A DNA stretch of 40,724 nt. Source: an uncultured Bacilli bacterium (GTDB lineage: Bacteria; Bacillota_I; Bacilli_A; RFN20; CAG-631). The stretch is taken from positions 1-40,724 of the forward strand of contig CANQFQ010000012.1 in NCBI GenBank assembly GCA_947599835.1. Reading direction: 5' to 3'. The notes under the pieces were generated by a model. That model did no database searches. It had not been told where the DNA came from and worked only from the letters and a program-made list of their open reading frames with translations. The position numbers and the translations under genes were made by a program. Positions within the stretch are counted from its first letter, which is position 1, and every line of letters begins with the position of its first letter. Positions 18,001 to 27,431 of the stretch are shown one piece after another.

Positions 18001-20533
18001 TTCCTTTGAAATCACTTTTTCAAATGATAATCAATTCGATAATAAAGATTCAATGAATGATTTTGTTAGTGGTAGTTATACCTATGCTGAAGAATTACCA
18101 GAACCTAGCAAAGTTGAAAAGCCAACATCATCTTATGGCGATGTAACGGTTAAATATTATACGGATGCTAACTGTCAAAATGAAATAGAAAATCCAGAAG
18201 AATATTTCAAAAACGCTGATGCAGGTACTTATTTTGTTAAAGTAGAAGTACTTGAAACCGAAAGTTATAATGGAACTAGTGAAATCTATCAATTTACCAT
18301 TAATAAAGCGCAAAATAGTTTAAAAGATATAGAAACTTTTGATTTTGCGGGTTGGACTTTTGGTGAACCTGTATCTCCTACGATTCCTGAAGCCACTTTT
18401 GAAAATGCTACAGTTACTATTAAGTTTTACACAGATGAAACTAGACAATCGGAAATCAGTGAATCCGATTTAAGACTAGCAAATGTTGGAAAGTATTATG
18501 GAAGAGTCATCATAGCAAGTACGACCAACTATCTAGAAAGAACCTATGATTTTGAATTCAATATTGATAAATCTAATAAAAATACTTGGTTACTTCCATA
18601 TAGTCGTGATAATTTTGTTTATAAAACTGAACCAAGTATTATTAATCAACCTATCGCTTTATTTGGTGAACCAAAGATTAGTTATTATTATGATGAAAAT
18701 TTAGAAAGACCAATTGAAAATCAAGAACATCCAGACGAATTTTTCAAAACTGCTAAGGCAGGTACTTATTATGCTAAAGTAGAAGTAGAAGGAACAGATA
18801 ACTACAATGGTCTATCTGATAAATATTCATTTACCATTGATAAAGCACCTAATGAATGGAATGTTGAATTCTATTGTGATGATTTTATTTATGGTGATGC
18901 TCCTGAAACATTTTCGGGTGAACCTTCAGTTAAAAATGAAGATGAAGAAGCTGAAATAACGATCACTTATTACACTGATAGATCCTGTGAAGAAAGCTAT
19001 AAAATTGAAAATCCTGCTGAGTATTTTGATGATGCTCCTGTAGGAATGTATTATGCTAAAGTGGATGCAAGTGAAACCACAAATTATCTTGGTATGTCTA
19101 AAGTTTATGAATTTTCAATTTTAATGGCTACGAATGATTTTGATCAAGAATTAAATATTCCTAGTATCACTTATGGTGAAGCAACTCCAGAATCATTTAA
19201 AAACAATTCAACTTCTCTTTTTGGTGCTACGGACGTTAAATATTATCGTGATGAAACATGCTTAGATGAAATTAGTGTTGATGAATTAGCAACGGCTGAT
19301 GCAGGTGTCTACTTTGCTAAAGTGACGGTAGAAGGCAATAGTAACTATAATAGTTTAAGTAAAGTTTATCCTTTTGTCATTAGTCCTGCTGAAAATGAAT
19401 TTGAAAATGAACTTGAAATTGCTGATTTTGAATATGGAAAGCAAGGATCAATTACAACTAGACCTACGACAAAACATGGTGGAAATATCACGATAAAATT
19501 TTATCGTGATGCGGATTGTTTAGATGAAGTACTTCCTGAAGAATTATCTTATCTTCCAGCAGGTAGATACTATGCTAAAGTCATTGTGGAAGCAACTACA
19601 AACTATAAGCGTTTAGAAAAAGTTTATCATTTTGATATTTTAGCTGCGACCGATAATGCATGGATAAATGAATATAAACGTAGTGATTTTACTTTTGGGG
19701 ATCGACCTAGTGTTTATGTAACACCTGTTGCTAAATATGGAACACCTGTGATTACTTACTATAAAGATAGTGCATGTCAACAAGAAATCACTGAAGATGC
19801 CCTAAAAAAAGCTTCCGCAGGTACCTATTATGTAAAAGTAGTTGTAAATGCTACCAGTAACTATAATGGCCTAGAAGCTAGATATTCATTTAGAATTTTA
19901 CCAACCAATAATCGATTCATTCAAGAATATAGTCGAGCTGACTTTGTTTATGGTGAAACGCCTAGTGTTCCAACAATGCCAGAAGTATTAGATGGAACGC
20001 CAGTTATCACCTACTATAAGGATGCTAATCTAACTGAAGTTATCGATGAAAACGAAATTGCTACGGCTCCAGTAGGTAAATATTATGTAAAAGTAGTCGT
20101 TGAAGCTACAGCTAGTTGTCAAAGTATTGAAGGTATTTATTCATTTAGTATTTTAAAAGCTAATAACAGTTGGCTTGAAGAATATGATCGCAAAGATTAT
20201 ACAGTTGGAAGTACACCAAGTGAAGAAACGCAACCTGTTTCTAAATTTGGTGAAGCTACGATTGAATATTATAAAGATATTACTTGTACTGAAAGTGAAA
20301 AAATCAATAAAGAAGATATCAAAAATGTAGGTACCTATTATGTAAAAGTAACTGTTGAAGGTACGGATAACTATAATGGATTAGAAAAAGTTTATAAATT
20401 CAGTATCGTTAAGAAAAACATTGCTTTTGATATGGGAATACTTGTAGGTGTCGTTGGTTTTGAATTATTCATCATGTTAGTGCTAGCTATATCAATAAGA
20501 AGAAGGAGAAAAGAAAATGCTAAATACCATTAA
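15077..20533 (+). CDS. Giant repeat surface protein A (DUF6273-like N-domain, 11 tandem repeats, C-terminal anchor)
   Basis: An 1818-residue exported protein. The signal peptide is about residues 1-35 (KKR then a long hydrophobic core). An N-terminal domain (about 36-345) with IWIPSSSEIG, WLRSALYY and GIRIAFHLNLE resembles DUF6273-like domains. A linker region (about 345-805) with beta-rich modules follows, then 11 repeats of 80-95 residues (about 807-1780). Each repeat has the pattern (N/E)(F/Y)xRxDFxYG...P...YGxxxIxYYxDxxC...EEL...AGTYYAKVxVExTxNYNGLxxxYxFxI, like MBG/Ig-type stalk domains. A single membrane helix (about 1785-1807) and an Arg-rich tail end the protein; there is no LPXTG. 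GTG 15077 is chosen because GGAGGGG (15064-15070) precedes it; an in-frame ATG at 15020 lacks one. Probably an adhesin or stalk. Confidence 0.8.
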   Translation: MKKRIFSFVFIFFSLILISLIITNFSNVNVNSLYAYNTEPDLDTLIDLSLDSNGKFNNEEVNKFMVALLGDDGATYGKLYSAVEKKSYNSSDFSNTNAVDVKINDHAYMAVYLTMNKDKAPVVTFYETFASDRAQFSNYSAYSTNLDDDTYPSSLYGTSYIRNYLVGSPYSADGTTLFDATSAKKTQSPIYRNFIEKYDLYLDTPSEVGYQEDESQFNTLGKYNASYGTDSKYVNEQYENITHNPYYDAWKDDKIWIPSSSEIGMNSEHFSNPGYNGIWGLTAPQRAGMSAIWLRSALYYHDDSLGDGTWYLPEDQFADGTNHAHPTTNIVGIRIAFHLNLEHVMENINSRTVIKRPEAKIDGDVASETTIDYPNQSNSIEFENFDFNSLTYKVYYYSEESDIDQDEGLDVTDSSYFEFENANKNLLFHTPHNAPIGTYILKAYPQAANMWKNTALHEEQEIARINVKKGKISKPTCETISDEVTYPDAYGGADTSNDLKISNINLDTIDYRVVRDESEVAKELYVVEGKGNLLYFKIPEQSPKGNYRLMVKPKENYVWTSEDIDNETRNEIEVCNIQVKGATIELNTDAITGYVAESSHDDVIQINHYFDSDYQTQGGKSHSRTFETSWFNVIGDFLASIQYCVDSDNNFDTVESYVWSDSIDPVTEIGKHYYYLKVNCENHEERIFKVQYEVINETATIVFKKNKTHVYDGTGADDLNEERLWNEIEEVKDFHYEEKELTTEDAITRLKQMIRLFVVDDRQEELTSQKAGNFTIKYESKIDGDLETYYQFIIENPEYEITKANDNAWTTEFNRTKTTYGDLSDTSIIMPTAKYGTPTVSYYKDKDCYEPLEVGDNPNDFFKKADAGTYYAKAEVLETGSYNGLSQVYSIIISKADDALVDGDFDVTDFNYGHPFDETKPKVKSNSEVTIKYYRDEACENEISYDELKTASKGTYYGKVIVEESTNYNAFEYKFSFEITFSNDNQFDNKDSMNDFVSGSYTYAEELPEPSKVEKPTSSYGDVTVKYYTDANCQNEIENPEEYFKNADAGTYFVKVEVLETESYNGTSEIYQFTINKAQNSLKDIETFDFAGWTFGEPVSPTIPEATFENATVTIKFYTDETRQSEISESDLRLANVGKYYGRVIIASTTNYLERTYDFEFNIDKSNKNTWLLPYSRDNFVYKTEPSIINQPIALFGEPKISYYYDENLERPIENQEHPDEFFKTAKAGTYYAKVEVEGTDNYNGLSDKYSFTIDKAPNEWNVEFYCDDFIYGDAPETFSGEPSVKNEDEEAEITITYYTDRSCEESYKIENPAEYFDDAPVGMYYAKVDASETTNYLGMSKVYEFSILMATNDFDQELNIPSITYGEATPESFKNNSTSLFGATDVKYYRDETCLDEISVDELATADAGVYFAKVTVEGNSNYNSLSKVYPFVISPAENEFENELEIADFEYGKQGSITTRPTTKHGGNITIKFYRDADCLDEVLPEELSYLPAGRYYAKVIVEATTNYKRLEKVYHFDILAATDNAWINEYKRSDFTFGDRPSVYVTPVAKYGTPVITYYKDSACQQEITEDALKKASAGTYYVKVVVNATSNYNGLEARYSFRILPTNNRFIQEYSRADFVYGETPSVPTMPEVLDGTPVITYYKDANLTEVIDENEIATAPVGKYYVKVVVEATASCQSIEGIYSFSILKANNSWLEEYDRKDYTVGSTPSEETQPVSKFGEATIEYYKDITCTESEKINKEDIKNVGTYYVKVTVEGTDNYNGLEKVYKFSIVKKNIAFDMGILVGVVGFELFIMLVLAISIRRRRKENAKYH

Positions 20534-20714
20534 ATTATTTGGAACAAATTATGAATTCAATGAATTTGATACCTTTTTTATATGTTGTCTTTTAGTTTTG
20601 TTTCTTTTTGTTGCGATTATTCGCTTGATTTTTGTTTACTGCAATCTTAAAAAGAATTTTAATATTTGCCGTAACGGAATTAGAGTTCGTTATCGTCGTT
20701 ATATTGAAAAATAG
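20517..20714 (+). CDS. Small membrane protein paired with giant protein A
   Basis: A 65-residue protein with one membrane helix (about residues 19-42) and a strongly basic C-terminus. Its N-terminal IKLFGTNYEFNEF motif is repeated almost exactly in the 62-residue product at 26506. The start overlaps the end of the giant gene by 17 bases and has its own AAGGAG site, implying translational coupling and a stoichiometric or assembly partner. I do not recognise a family. The paralogous context gives strong evidence that it is a real gene. Confidence 0.8.
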   Translation: MLNTIKLFGTNYEFNEFDTFFICCLLVLFLFVAIIRLIFVYCNLKKNFNICRNGIRVRYRRYIEK

Positions 20715-20747
20715 TTGTTATTAAGTAATAAGAGAGGAGTCGATTAC

Positions 20748-23700
20748 ATGAAAAAGAAAAACTTTTTTAGCAAAGTTATTATGTTTAGTATTGTGCTCAT
20801 TTTTAGTATGATTACTTATATAACATTTTCATTTAGTTCAAGTCGTCTTGTATTTGCTTATCAACCTATAGATGAAAGGCATGTTTATGATTTAACATTA
20901 GATGATTCAGGTAAGTTTAAGAAAGCTGAATTAAATGAGCTATTCAACGCTTTAGTTAAGGGAAATCAGAATTATAAAGGCATTGTTGATAAATTAACCA
21001 TGAACTCATATGTTTCAAGTGATAAATTTTATCAAAAACAAAATGTCTATGTAAAACTTAATGTAGGTCATGAAGATAGAGTATTTATTGCTACGTGTTT
21101 AACCACCAATTTTAGTAATCAACCTATTCTTACTTTATGGCTTGCTGAAAGTAAAAATGAAGAAGCAGTAGAATTTAGTAATGTTTCTACTGATCACGAT
21201 TTAACGACAAAATCTTTTTTTAAAGATCATGATTTTAAAAATGGTACAGATGATGTTTATGATTATCCTGCTATCGTTTATGGCAATAGTTACGCTAGAA
21301 GTTATTTGGTAGGTAGTGAATATAGAACGTCTGATACTACTTTAAATGATGGAAAAAGCGTTCAAAATAAAGATTGGGCTGCATTTATAGACAAATATAA
21401 AGATTATATTGAAATACCAGCAAACGTTAGTTTACAACAAGAACAAAGTACTTTAGACCATGGTTTCTATGAAAACTCATCTGTAACTAATAAAACTTGG
21501 ATGGTAAAATTAAGTGCTGCTAAATGTTATTTTGCTTGGATAAATGACCCAATTTGGCTGCCTTCTAATTATGAAGTAGGTCAACTTACCACTCAAGAAA
21601 ATGAAAATTCATTTTCTGGCCCTTGGAAAGTTTCATTAAAACAATATCATGAAAATAATTCTACAAACAAAATGACGCTATTAAGAGCTGCTTTTTTTGG
21701 TAATGAACTAGAAGAAGACCCCACTGCAGGTGTTAGATATATTCCTTATACTCCACTGTCTTATCTAAAGGGTTGTCCTGAAACTTCCAATAATTTATAT
21801 ACAAAATATGCTATTAGACCAGCCTTGCATTTAAATCTAGAAAAAGCATTATTAAATGCTTTAGGTAAAGGTGATGCGAACTTAGTGGATCAACCCACAC
21901 TAGAAACAGCAACAACTACAGGTAATATTGTTTGTGAATATCCTAATGCTTCTAGTGATGTGGTTTTATCAAATTTTGATTTTGATAAAATGACTTATGA
22001 AGTAAATTATTCAAAAAATAGCGGTGGTCCTGAATCCACTACTAAAATCCAAGAACAAGTAATAAATCAATATATAGTTGAAGATCATGAAAATAATAAA
22101 ATAACTTTCCACACTCCTGCAGATAGTGAAGTAGGAACTTATAAATTAAGTGTTAAGACAAAAGGAGACTATCTATGGAAAGAAACTGGAACAAATGATA
22201 CGATTAATATCTTTAGTATTGTTGTTAGTGAAGGTGCAATTCAAAGAATCTTAAAACATGCAGATATTGAAACCAATTATGGTGATACTTCAGAAGAAGT
22301 AAGTTTTGATAACTTTGATCAAAACACGATGGAATATAATGTTTATAAAGATGAAGGATTACTCCCTGATAAAGCTACTTATGTAGAAGAAAGAGGAGAT
22401 AGTTTACATTTTAAAACGAATGCCAATACACAAATTGGTAAATATAGTCTCAAAGTTAAACCAAAAGAAAAGTATTTTTGGCAAGACGATTTAAGCCAAG
22501 ATGAATATACGCTGTGTACGATTACAGTAAAAGAAGAAACAATTCAACTCAAAACCGAAGCTAATATCACCGGTTTAGTACCATCAGGTACTTATAATGA
22601 TGAAATTATGTTACAACATTATTTCGATGATATCATTGATACGGATAGTATAGGTGAAAATGGTAAACATTCTAGAGAGTTTCAAAAAGATTGGTTTAAA
22701 ACGAAAGATAATGTTCAAGTTTCAAGCATTCAATATTCTGAATCTGGTGAACTTTATGATTGGCAAGATCATATTGATCCAGTCACAGAAATCAATACTT
22801 ATGAATATTATGTAAAAGTAACCTGTCCAAATCATACTCAAAGAATTTTCCATGTTACTTATCTAGTTGTTCAAGATATTATTAATGTTACCTTTAATAG
22901 TGAAAAAGCTCAAAAAGTTTATGCAAATGGTTCATTTGACAATGAAAAAATTTGGGAAGCCATTACTTCTATTACCGGCATGCATAAACAAGAACAACCT
23001 GTAAATGATTTAGCTGAAGCTAAGGAACGTTTAAGAAAAATCGTGAATTTCTTCTTAACGGATTCTAGTGAAAATAAAGTCGAAGAAGAAAAAGTGGGTA
23101 CTTTTACAATTAGACATGAATTTTTAACGAAAACTGATTCATCAAGAAGTGATAAAGATAGAGATCTAGATTCGGGTTATGGTCTTGTATTAAATAACAA
23201 TAATTATACCATTACTAAGGCTTTAAATAAGGTTCAAGAATTAACTGAATTTGATTTTAAAGGTTTTGTCTATGGTAGTAGTGAGATCACTTTACCTGAT
23301 GCTAGTCAATTACATGGCTATGAAGGAACAACAGTGATAATCAAATATTATAGCGATGCATTATGTACAACAGAACTTACGGAAGCTCAACTTAAAGCTT
23401 CTGAAGTAGGTACTTATTATGCTAAAGTGATCATTGAAGATACAGATAATTATCAACGTTATGAATCCCAAGTCTATAGTTTTGAAATCACGCCGGCTGA
23501 AAATAGTTGGGTAGAGGAATTTGAATATCATGATCGTGAATTTGTTTATGGAAATTCATTTACAATGCCAGACACACCGATATCCGTCAGTGGAGGTAAA
23601 GTCACTATAACCTACTACACTGATGTTAAATGTGATGAAGGAAGTAAGATTGAACATCCTGAAGAATTCTTCAATAGTAAGGCTGCCAATGTGGGTACTT

Positions 23701-26525
23701 ATTATGTGAAAGTTGATGTAGCTGCCACTAAAAACTATAAAGAACTTTCTAAAACCTATTCATTTAAGATTGTTCCAGCAGATAACCAATTGCAAGAAGA
23801 ATTCAATCCTAGTGGTTGGGTATACGAAGCAGAACCTAGTCTTCCTAGCGTTCCTAGTGTTGCAGATGGAACTCCAAAAATTACTTATTATACCGATGCT
23901 GATTGCTTAAATAAGATTGATGATCCTGAAACTTATTTCAAGACAGCTGAAGTAGGAACATATTACTTAAAAGTTACAGTAGAGGCTACGGATAACTATA
24001 AAGCTTATGAAAGTGTTTTCTCATTTGATATTTCTAAAGCAGAAAATCGTTGGTTAACTTCGATTCCAGAAGATGGAATTAGTTTTCAATATAACAATGC
24101 TCCTGAAGAAATAATTCCAAATATTGAAACTGCAAGTAAGGCCAATTATAAGATAACTTACTATAGTGATATCTCGCTGAATGAAGAATATGAAATCGAT
24201 GAATCGACTTTAAGAACATCGGATGTGGGTACTTACTATGCTAAAGTGACAATTGAAGAAAGTAAGAATTATAAAACACTTGAAGTCATCTTACCAATTA
24301 AGATTACAGAAATTGAAAATAGTTGGATTACTGAATTCCATTGTGATGACTTTGCTTATGGTAATCCAAGTGTTGTAACAATGCCTGTTCCTAAATACGG
24401 AAAAAACAATGTCATTGTTACGTATTATGAAGATGAACAATGCATTGATCCTATCAGTGAAGAAGAACTTAAAACTGCTAAAGTAGGGACTTACTATGCT
24501 AAGGTTGATGTTGAAAGTAGTATTAACTATGGCAATATGTCTGAAGTTTATTCCTTTAAGATTGTCAAGGCTGAACAAGATGGAGATTATGCCATTTATG
24601 CTAATGAATTCATCAATCATTATGAAAGAGCAGACTTTGTCTATGGACAAGTTGCAACCACTCCAATTCTACCTATTTCTAGATATGGTATTCCTAGTAT
24701 TAGTTATTATAAAGATGCTAGTTATAGTGAACTTAGTAAGATAGAAAATCCTGATGAATATTTCAATACGGCTGATGCTGGAACTTATTATGTTTTAGTT
24801 ACTGTTGAAGCAACGGATGACTATATTGGCTTAGAAGAAAGAAAAGAATTCCATATCTTAAAAGCTGATAATTCTTGGACTACGGAATTCCATATGGAAA
24901 ATTTCGTTTACGGAAATCCAAATGTTCCTCAAATGCCATCCATTGCTCATGGAAATGATGAGGATATAACAGTTACTTATTATTCTGATGAAAGTTTAAG
25001 TGCAGATAGTATCGTAACTGATTTAAGCATAGCAAATGTGGGTAGATACTATGCTCATGTTAAAGCAAAAGGAGATACTAACTATAATGATCTAGAAGAA
25101 ACCTATTCATTCTATATTACAAAAAATAATGAAAATGATTGGGTTGATGAATTTAGTCGTGATAATTTCACTTTTGAAGAAACGCCAAGTGTAGTCACAA
25201 CGCCAACTTCTATTTATGGAACTCCTGAAATTAGTTATTACACGGATGCATCTTGTGAAGAACGATACAAAATTACTGAAGAAGAACTAAAAACGGCAGA
25301 TGCAGGTACTTATTTTGCTAAAGTCGTTGTAGCTGATACCGATAACTACAATGGTTTTTCTAAGATTTATGCATTTACGATTGATCCTGCTAATAATGAA
25401 TGGTTAATTGAATTCAGTCGTGATAATTTCTATTATGGTAATCCTAGTAGTGTTACGACGCCAACGACAAAATATGGTGGAAAAATAACGATTCGATACT
25501 ATCGGAATCGTGAATGCACACAAATCATCAGCGAAGAAGAACTTAAAGTTGCTGGTGTAGGCACCTATTATGTCAAAGTTAGTGTAGCTGCTACCAAAAA
25601 CCATAAGGCAATCGAAGCCATCTATCAATTTGAAATTTTACAAGCTAATGATAATATGTGGCTTGAAGAATATCATCGTAGTGATTTTGTTTATGGAACT
25701 ACACCTAGTATTGCAAATATTCCAATTGCTAAATATGGTGAAGCTTTGGTTAGTTATTATAAAGATGCTGATTGTCGTATCGCCATTCGTGAAGAACAAT
25801 TCGCTACCGCTCCAATTGGTACTTACTATGCTAAAGTTGAAGTGCCAGCAACGAGTAGTTACAATGGTTTATCCAACGTCTATGAATTCCATATTACAAA
25901 GGGTACGAATCGATGGACTAAAGAATTCAGTCGTAATGACTTTATCTATCAAAATCCTAGTGAGGTAACAATGCCTGTTGCTTTGCATGGAACGGCCACG
26001 ATTAAATATTATCGTGATGAACGTCTAACCGATGAAATCACTGAAGAAGAACTTAAAACTGCTCCTGTGGGTACATACTATGTTCTAGCTGAAACGGTAG
26101 GCAATGAAAATTATAATGGTTTAACTAGTATCTATAGATTTAATATCATGAAAGCAGAAAATAGTTTTATAACTGAATATCATCGTGAAAATTATGCAGT
26201 GGATAAAACTCAAAGTATAGAAACCCAAGCTGTAGCTAAATATGGAGATGTGATTGTTAAATATTATACGGATGCAGATTGCAGTAAAGAAATCAAGAAA
26301 GAAAACATCGATAAAGTAGGTACTTATTATGTTAAGGTCATTGTAGAAGAAACAAATAACTATTATGGTCTAGAAAAAGTTTATAAATTTAGTGTTCTAG
26401 ATAAATACATTGCCTTTGATATGGGTATATTTGTAGCCATCATAGGCTTTGAATTATTAGTGATGTTACTTCTAGTCGTTATGATAAGAGCAAGGAGAAA
26501 TAGATATGCTAATCGAAACCATTAA
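20748..26525 (+). CDS. Giant repeat surface protein B (paralog of A, 12 tandem repeats)
   Basis: A 1925-residue paralog of the protein at 15077 with the same architecture: signal peptide (about 1-40), N-terminal DUF6273-like domain (IWLPSNYEVG near 267, AIRPALHLNLE near 352), a beta-rich linker, then 12 repeats (about 825-1887), a membrane helix and an Arg-rich end. The C-terminal IAFDMGI...GFEL segment is nearly identical in both, while repeat sequences differ. GAGGAG fits ATG 20748; the in-frame TTG at 20715 has no support. It follows the first small membrane gene by 33 bases and no terminator lies between, so all four genes probably form one operon behind the poly-G promoter. Confidence 0.8.
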   Translation: MKKKNFFSKVIMFSIVLIFSMITYITFSFSSSRLVFAYQPIDERHVYDLTLDDSGKFKKAELNELFNALVKGNQNYKGIVDKLTMNSYVSSDKFYQKQNVYVKLNVGHEDRVFIATCLTTNFSNQPILTLWLAESKNEEAVEFSNVSTDHDLTTKSFFKDHDFKNGTDDVYDYPAIVYGNSYARSYLVGSEYRTSDTTLNDGKSVQNKDWAAFIDKYKDYIEIPANVSLQQEQSTLDHGFYENSSVTNKTWMVKLSAAKCYFAWINDPIWLPSNYEVGQLTTQENENSFSGPWKVSLKQYHENNSTNKMTLLRAAFFGNELEEDPTAGVRYIPYTPLSYLKGCPETSNNLYTKYAIRPALHLNLEKALLNALGKGDANLVDQPTLETATTTGNIVCEYPNASSDVVLSNFDFDKMTYEVNYSKNSGGPESTTKIQEQVINQYIVEDHENNKITFHTPADSEVGTYKLSVKTKGDYLWKETGTNDTINIFSIVVSEGAIQRILKHADIETNYGDTSEEVSFDNFDQNTMEYNVYKDEGLLPDKATYVEERGDSLHFKTNANTQIGKYSLKVKPKEKYFWQDDLSQDEYTLCTITVKEETIQLKTEANITGLVPSGTYNDEIMLQHYFDDIIDTDSIGENGKHSREFQKDWFKTKDNVQVSSIQYSESGELYDWQDHIDPVTEINTYEYYVKVTCPNHTQRIFHVTYLVVQDIINVTFNSEKAQKVYANGSFDNEKIWEAITSITGMHKQEQPVNDLAEAKERLRKIVNFFLTDSSENKVEEEKVGTFTIRHEFLTKTDSSRSDKDRDLDSGYGLVLNNNNYTITKALNKVQELTEFDFKGFVYGSSEITLPDASQLHGYEGTTVIIKYYSDALCTTELTEAQLKASEVGTYYAKVIIEDTDNYQRYESQVYSFEITPAENSWVEEFEYHDREFVYGNSFTMPDTPISVSGGKVTITYYTDVKCDEGSKIEHPEEFFNSKAANVGTYYVKVDVAATKNYKELSKTYSFKIVPADNQLQEEFNPSGWVYEAEPSLPSVPSVADGTPKITYYTDADCLNKIDDPETYFKTAEVGTYYLKVTVEATDNYKAYESVFSFDISKAENRWLTSIPEDGISFQYNNAPEEIIPNIETASKANYKITYYSDISLNEEYEIDESTLRTSDVGTYYAKVTIEESKNYKTLEVILPIKITEIENSWITEFHCDDFAYGNPSVVTMPVPKYGKNNVIVTYYEDEQCIDPISEEELKTAKVGTYYAKVDVESSINYGNMSEVYSFKIVKAEQDGDYAIYANEFINHYERADFVYGQVATTPILPISRYGIPSISYYKDASYSELSKIENPDEYFNTADAGTYYVLVTVEATDDYIGLEERKEFHILKADNSWTTEFHMENFVYGNPNVPQMPSIAHGNDEDITVTYYSDESLSADSIVTDLSIANVGRYYAHVKAKGDTNYNDLEETYSFYITKNNENDWVDEFSRDNFTFEETPSVVTTPTSIYGTPEISYYTDASCEERYKITEEELKTADAGTYFAKVVVADTDNYNGFSKIYAFTIDPANNEWLIEFSRDNFYYGNPSSVTTPTTKYGGKITIRYYRNRECTQIISEEELKVAGVGTYYVKVSVAATKNHKAIEAIYQFEILQANDNMWLEEYHRSDFVYGTTPSIANIPIAKYGEALVSYYKDADCRIAIREEQFATAPIGTYYAKVEVPATSSYNGLSNVYEFHITKGTNRWTKEFSRNDFIYQNPSEVTMPVALHGTATIKYYRDERLTDEITEEELKTAPVGTYYVLAETVGNENYNGLTSIYRFNIMKAENSFITEYHRENYAVDKTQSIETQAVAKYGDVIVKYYTDADCSKEIKKENIDKVGTYYVKVIVEETNNYYGLEKVYKFSVLDKYIAFDMGIFVAIIGFELLVMLLLVVMIRARRNRYANRNH

Positions 26526-26694
26526 ACTATTTGGAACAAATTATGAATTCGATGAATTCCTAGTCTTTGTTTTATTTGCTATCTTAATTGTTTTCTTACT
26601 TGGTATTATCATTAAAATGATTTGCATATTAGTGAATCTAATAAGACATAAAATTCTATATTTTAGATGTCGTAAAAGAATTCGTCGTAGATAA
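26506..26694 (+). CDS. Small membrane protein paired with giant protein B
   Basis: A 62-residue paralog of the product at 20517, with N-terminal ETIKLFGTNYEFDEF, one membrane helix (about residues 17-40) and a highly basic tail (CRKRIRRR). The start overlaps the giant gene by 20 bases and has AAGGAG in the coding end of that gene. The most conserved part is the short N-terminal segment before the helix, which may contact the conserved C-terminal helix of the giant. Function unknown. Confidence 0.8.
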   Translation: MLIETIKLFGTNYEFDEFLVFVLFAILIVFLLGIIIKMICILVNLIRHKILYFRCRKRIRRR

Positions 26695-26700
26695 AATAAA

Positions 26701-26733
26701 AAAGGAAAGTAAAGTGGTTTACTTTCCTTTTTA
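26701..26733 (+). terminator. Terminator of the giant-protein operon
   Basis: AAAGGAAAGTAAA and TTTACTTTCCTTT form a perfect 13-bp stem with a GTGG loop and a following T run. Confidence 0.95.
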
Positions 26734-26846
26734 TTTGATCTTTTTGATGATCAGTAGAAATAAAACGATAGTTTTTTCTTACGTATGATTATGAGTTTAA
26801 AAAAAACACATCATCACAAAATAAAGTAAATGAAAGGAAAGATGTT

Positions 26847-27065
26847 ATGAAAAACCAAAAAGATAATGTTTCCATTACGGATTATCATTATGCAAAAGAA
26901 ATACTTTCACTCACTTTAATATTTTTTAAAAAAATTGAATGTTATAAAAAAAATAGTAGTGATGAAGTCGTTTTATCTCTTTTAGAAGAATTAAGTACCA
27001 ATTTATTAGAACAATTTTCACAATTAATTACGATTTTGGAGGTGCAAGATAATGTTTCCAGGTAA
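26847..27065 (+). CDS. Small helical protein, probable spore coat (CotF-like) partner
   Basis: A 72-residue all-helical protein (LTLIFFKKIE... and LLEELSTNLLEQFSQLITIL). Alone it is not diagnostic, but its stop overlaps the start of a CotF-like gene by 14 bases, and paired short and long coat proteins of this kind are common in spore-forming Bacilli. AAAGGAAAG precedes the ATG. I call it a coat-type protein by context only. Confidence 0.55.
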   Translation: MKNQKDNVSITDYHYAKEILSLTLIFFKKIECYKKNSSDEVVLSLLEELSTNLLEQFSQLITILEVQDNVSR

Positions 27066-27381
27066 AAAAAGAGTGAAAACACCTATTTTAAATCCGAATC
27101 AATTGAATGATTATGATATTTTATATGATTGTAAACAAACCTTGCATGATTTATTATTGGAATATTTTAATTTTATGGCGGAAGTTTCAAGTGAACAAAA
27201 TTTTAATCGAATTGAAACCGTTGCTTATGAATTGATTGAAGATTATCGGCAAATTGTTCGACTCATTCAACAGTTAGGATGGTACAAAGAGGAAATTGTT
27301 GGTAATGAAAAAGTAGTAGAACTTATTTTTACTTTAAAGCAAAAAAGAAAAGAAATTGAAGAAAAAAATAATAAAAAGTAA
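27052..27381 (+). CDS. CotF-family spore coat protein
   Basis: A 109-residue protein with the half-ferritin-like pattern of the CotF family: NDYDILYDCKQTLHDLLLEYF, a second helix with ETVAYELIEDYRQIVRLIQQ and the GWY motif (about residues 82-84) that ends typical CotF domains. CotF proteins are packed into the spore coat. GGAGGTG (27038-27044) lies 7 nt before ATG 27052. The C-terminal tail is Lys/Glu-rich. Its presence, with YunB and YutH, argues that the organism sporulates. Confidence 0.65.
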   Translation: MFPGKKRVKTPILNPNQLNDYDILYDCKQTLHDLLLEYFNFMAEVSSEQNFNRIETVAYELIEDYRQIVRLIQQLGWYKEEIVGNEKVVELIFTLKQKRKEIEEKNNKK

Positions 27382-27431
27382 ACAAAAATGAGGCAATATT
27401 TTCCATTTTGGTGATAGGTGTCATTTTTTAT

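Noticed and set aside
17500-26400. CRISPR-like array
   Set aside because: The periodicity of about 260 bases is due to protein repeats in one open frame, not short repeats and spacers.
27385-27430. Terminator after the CotF-like gene
   Set aside because: AAAATGA and TCATTTT can pair but with a very long loop and mismatches; too weak to call.
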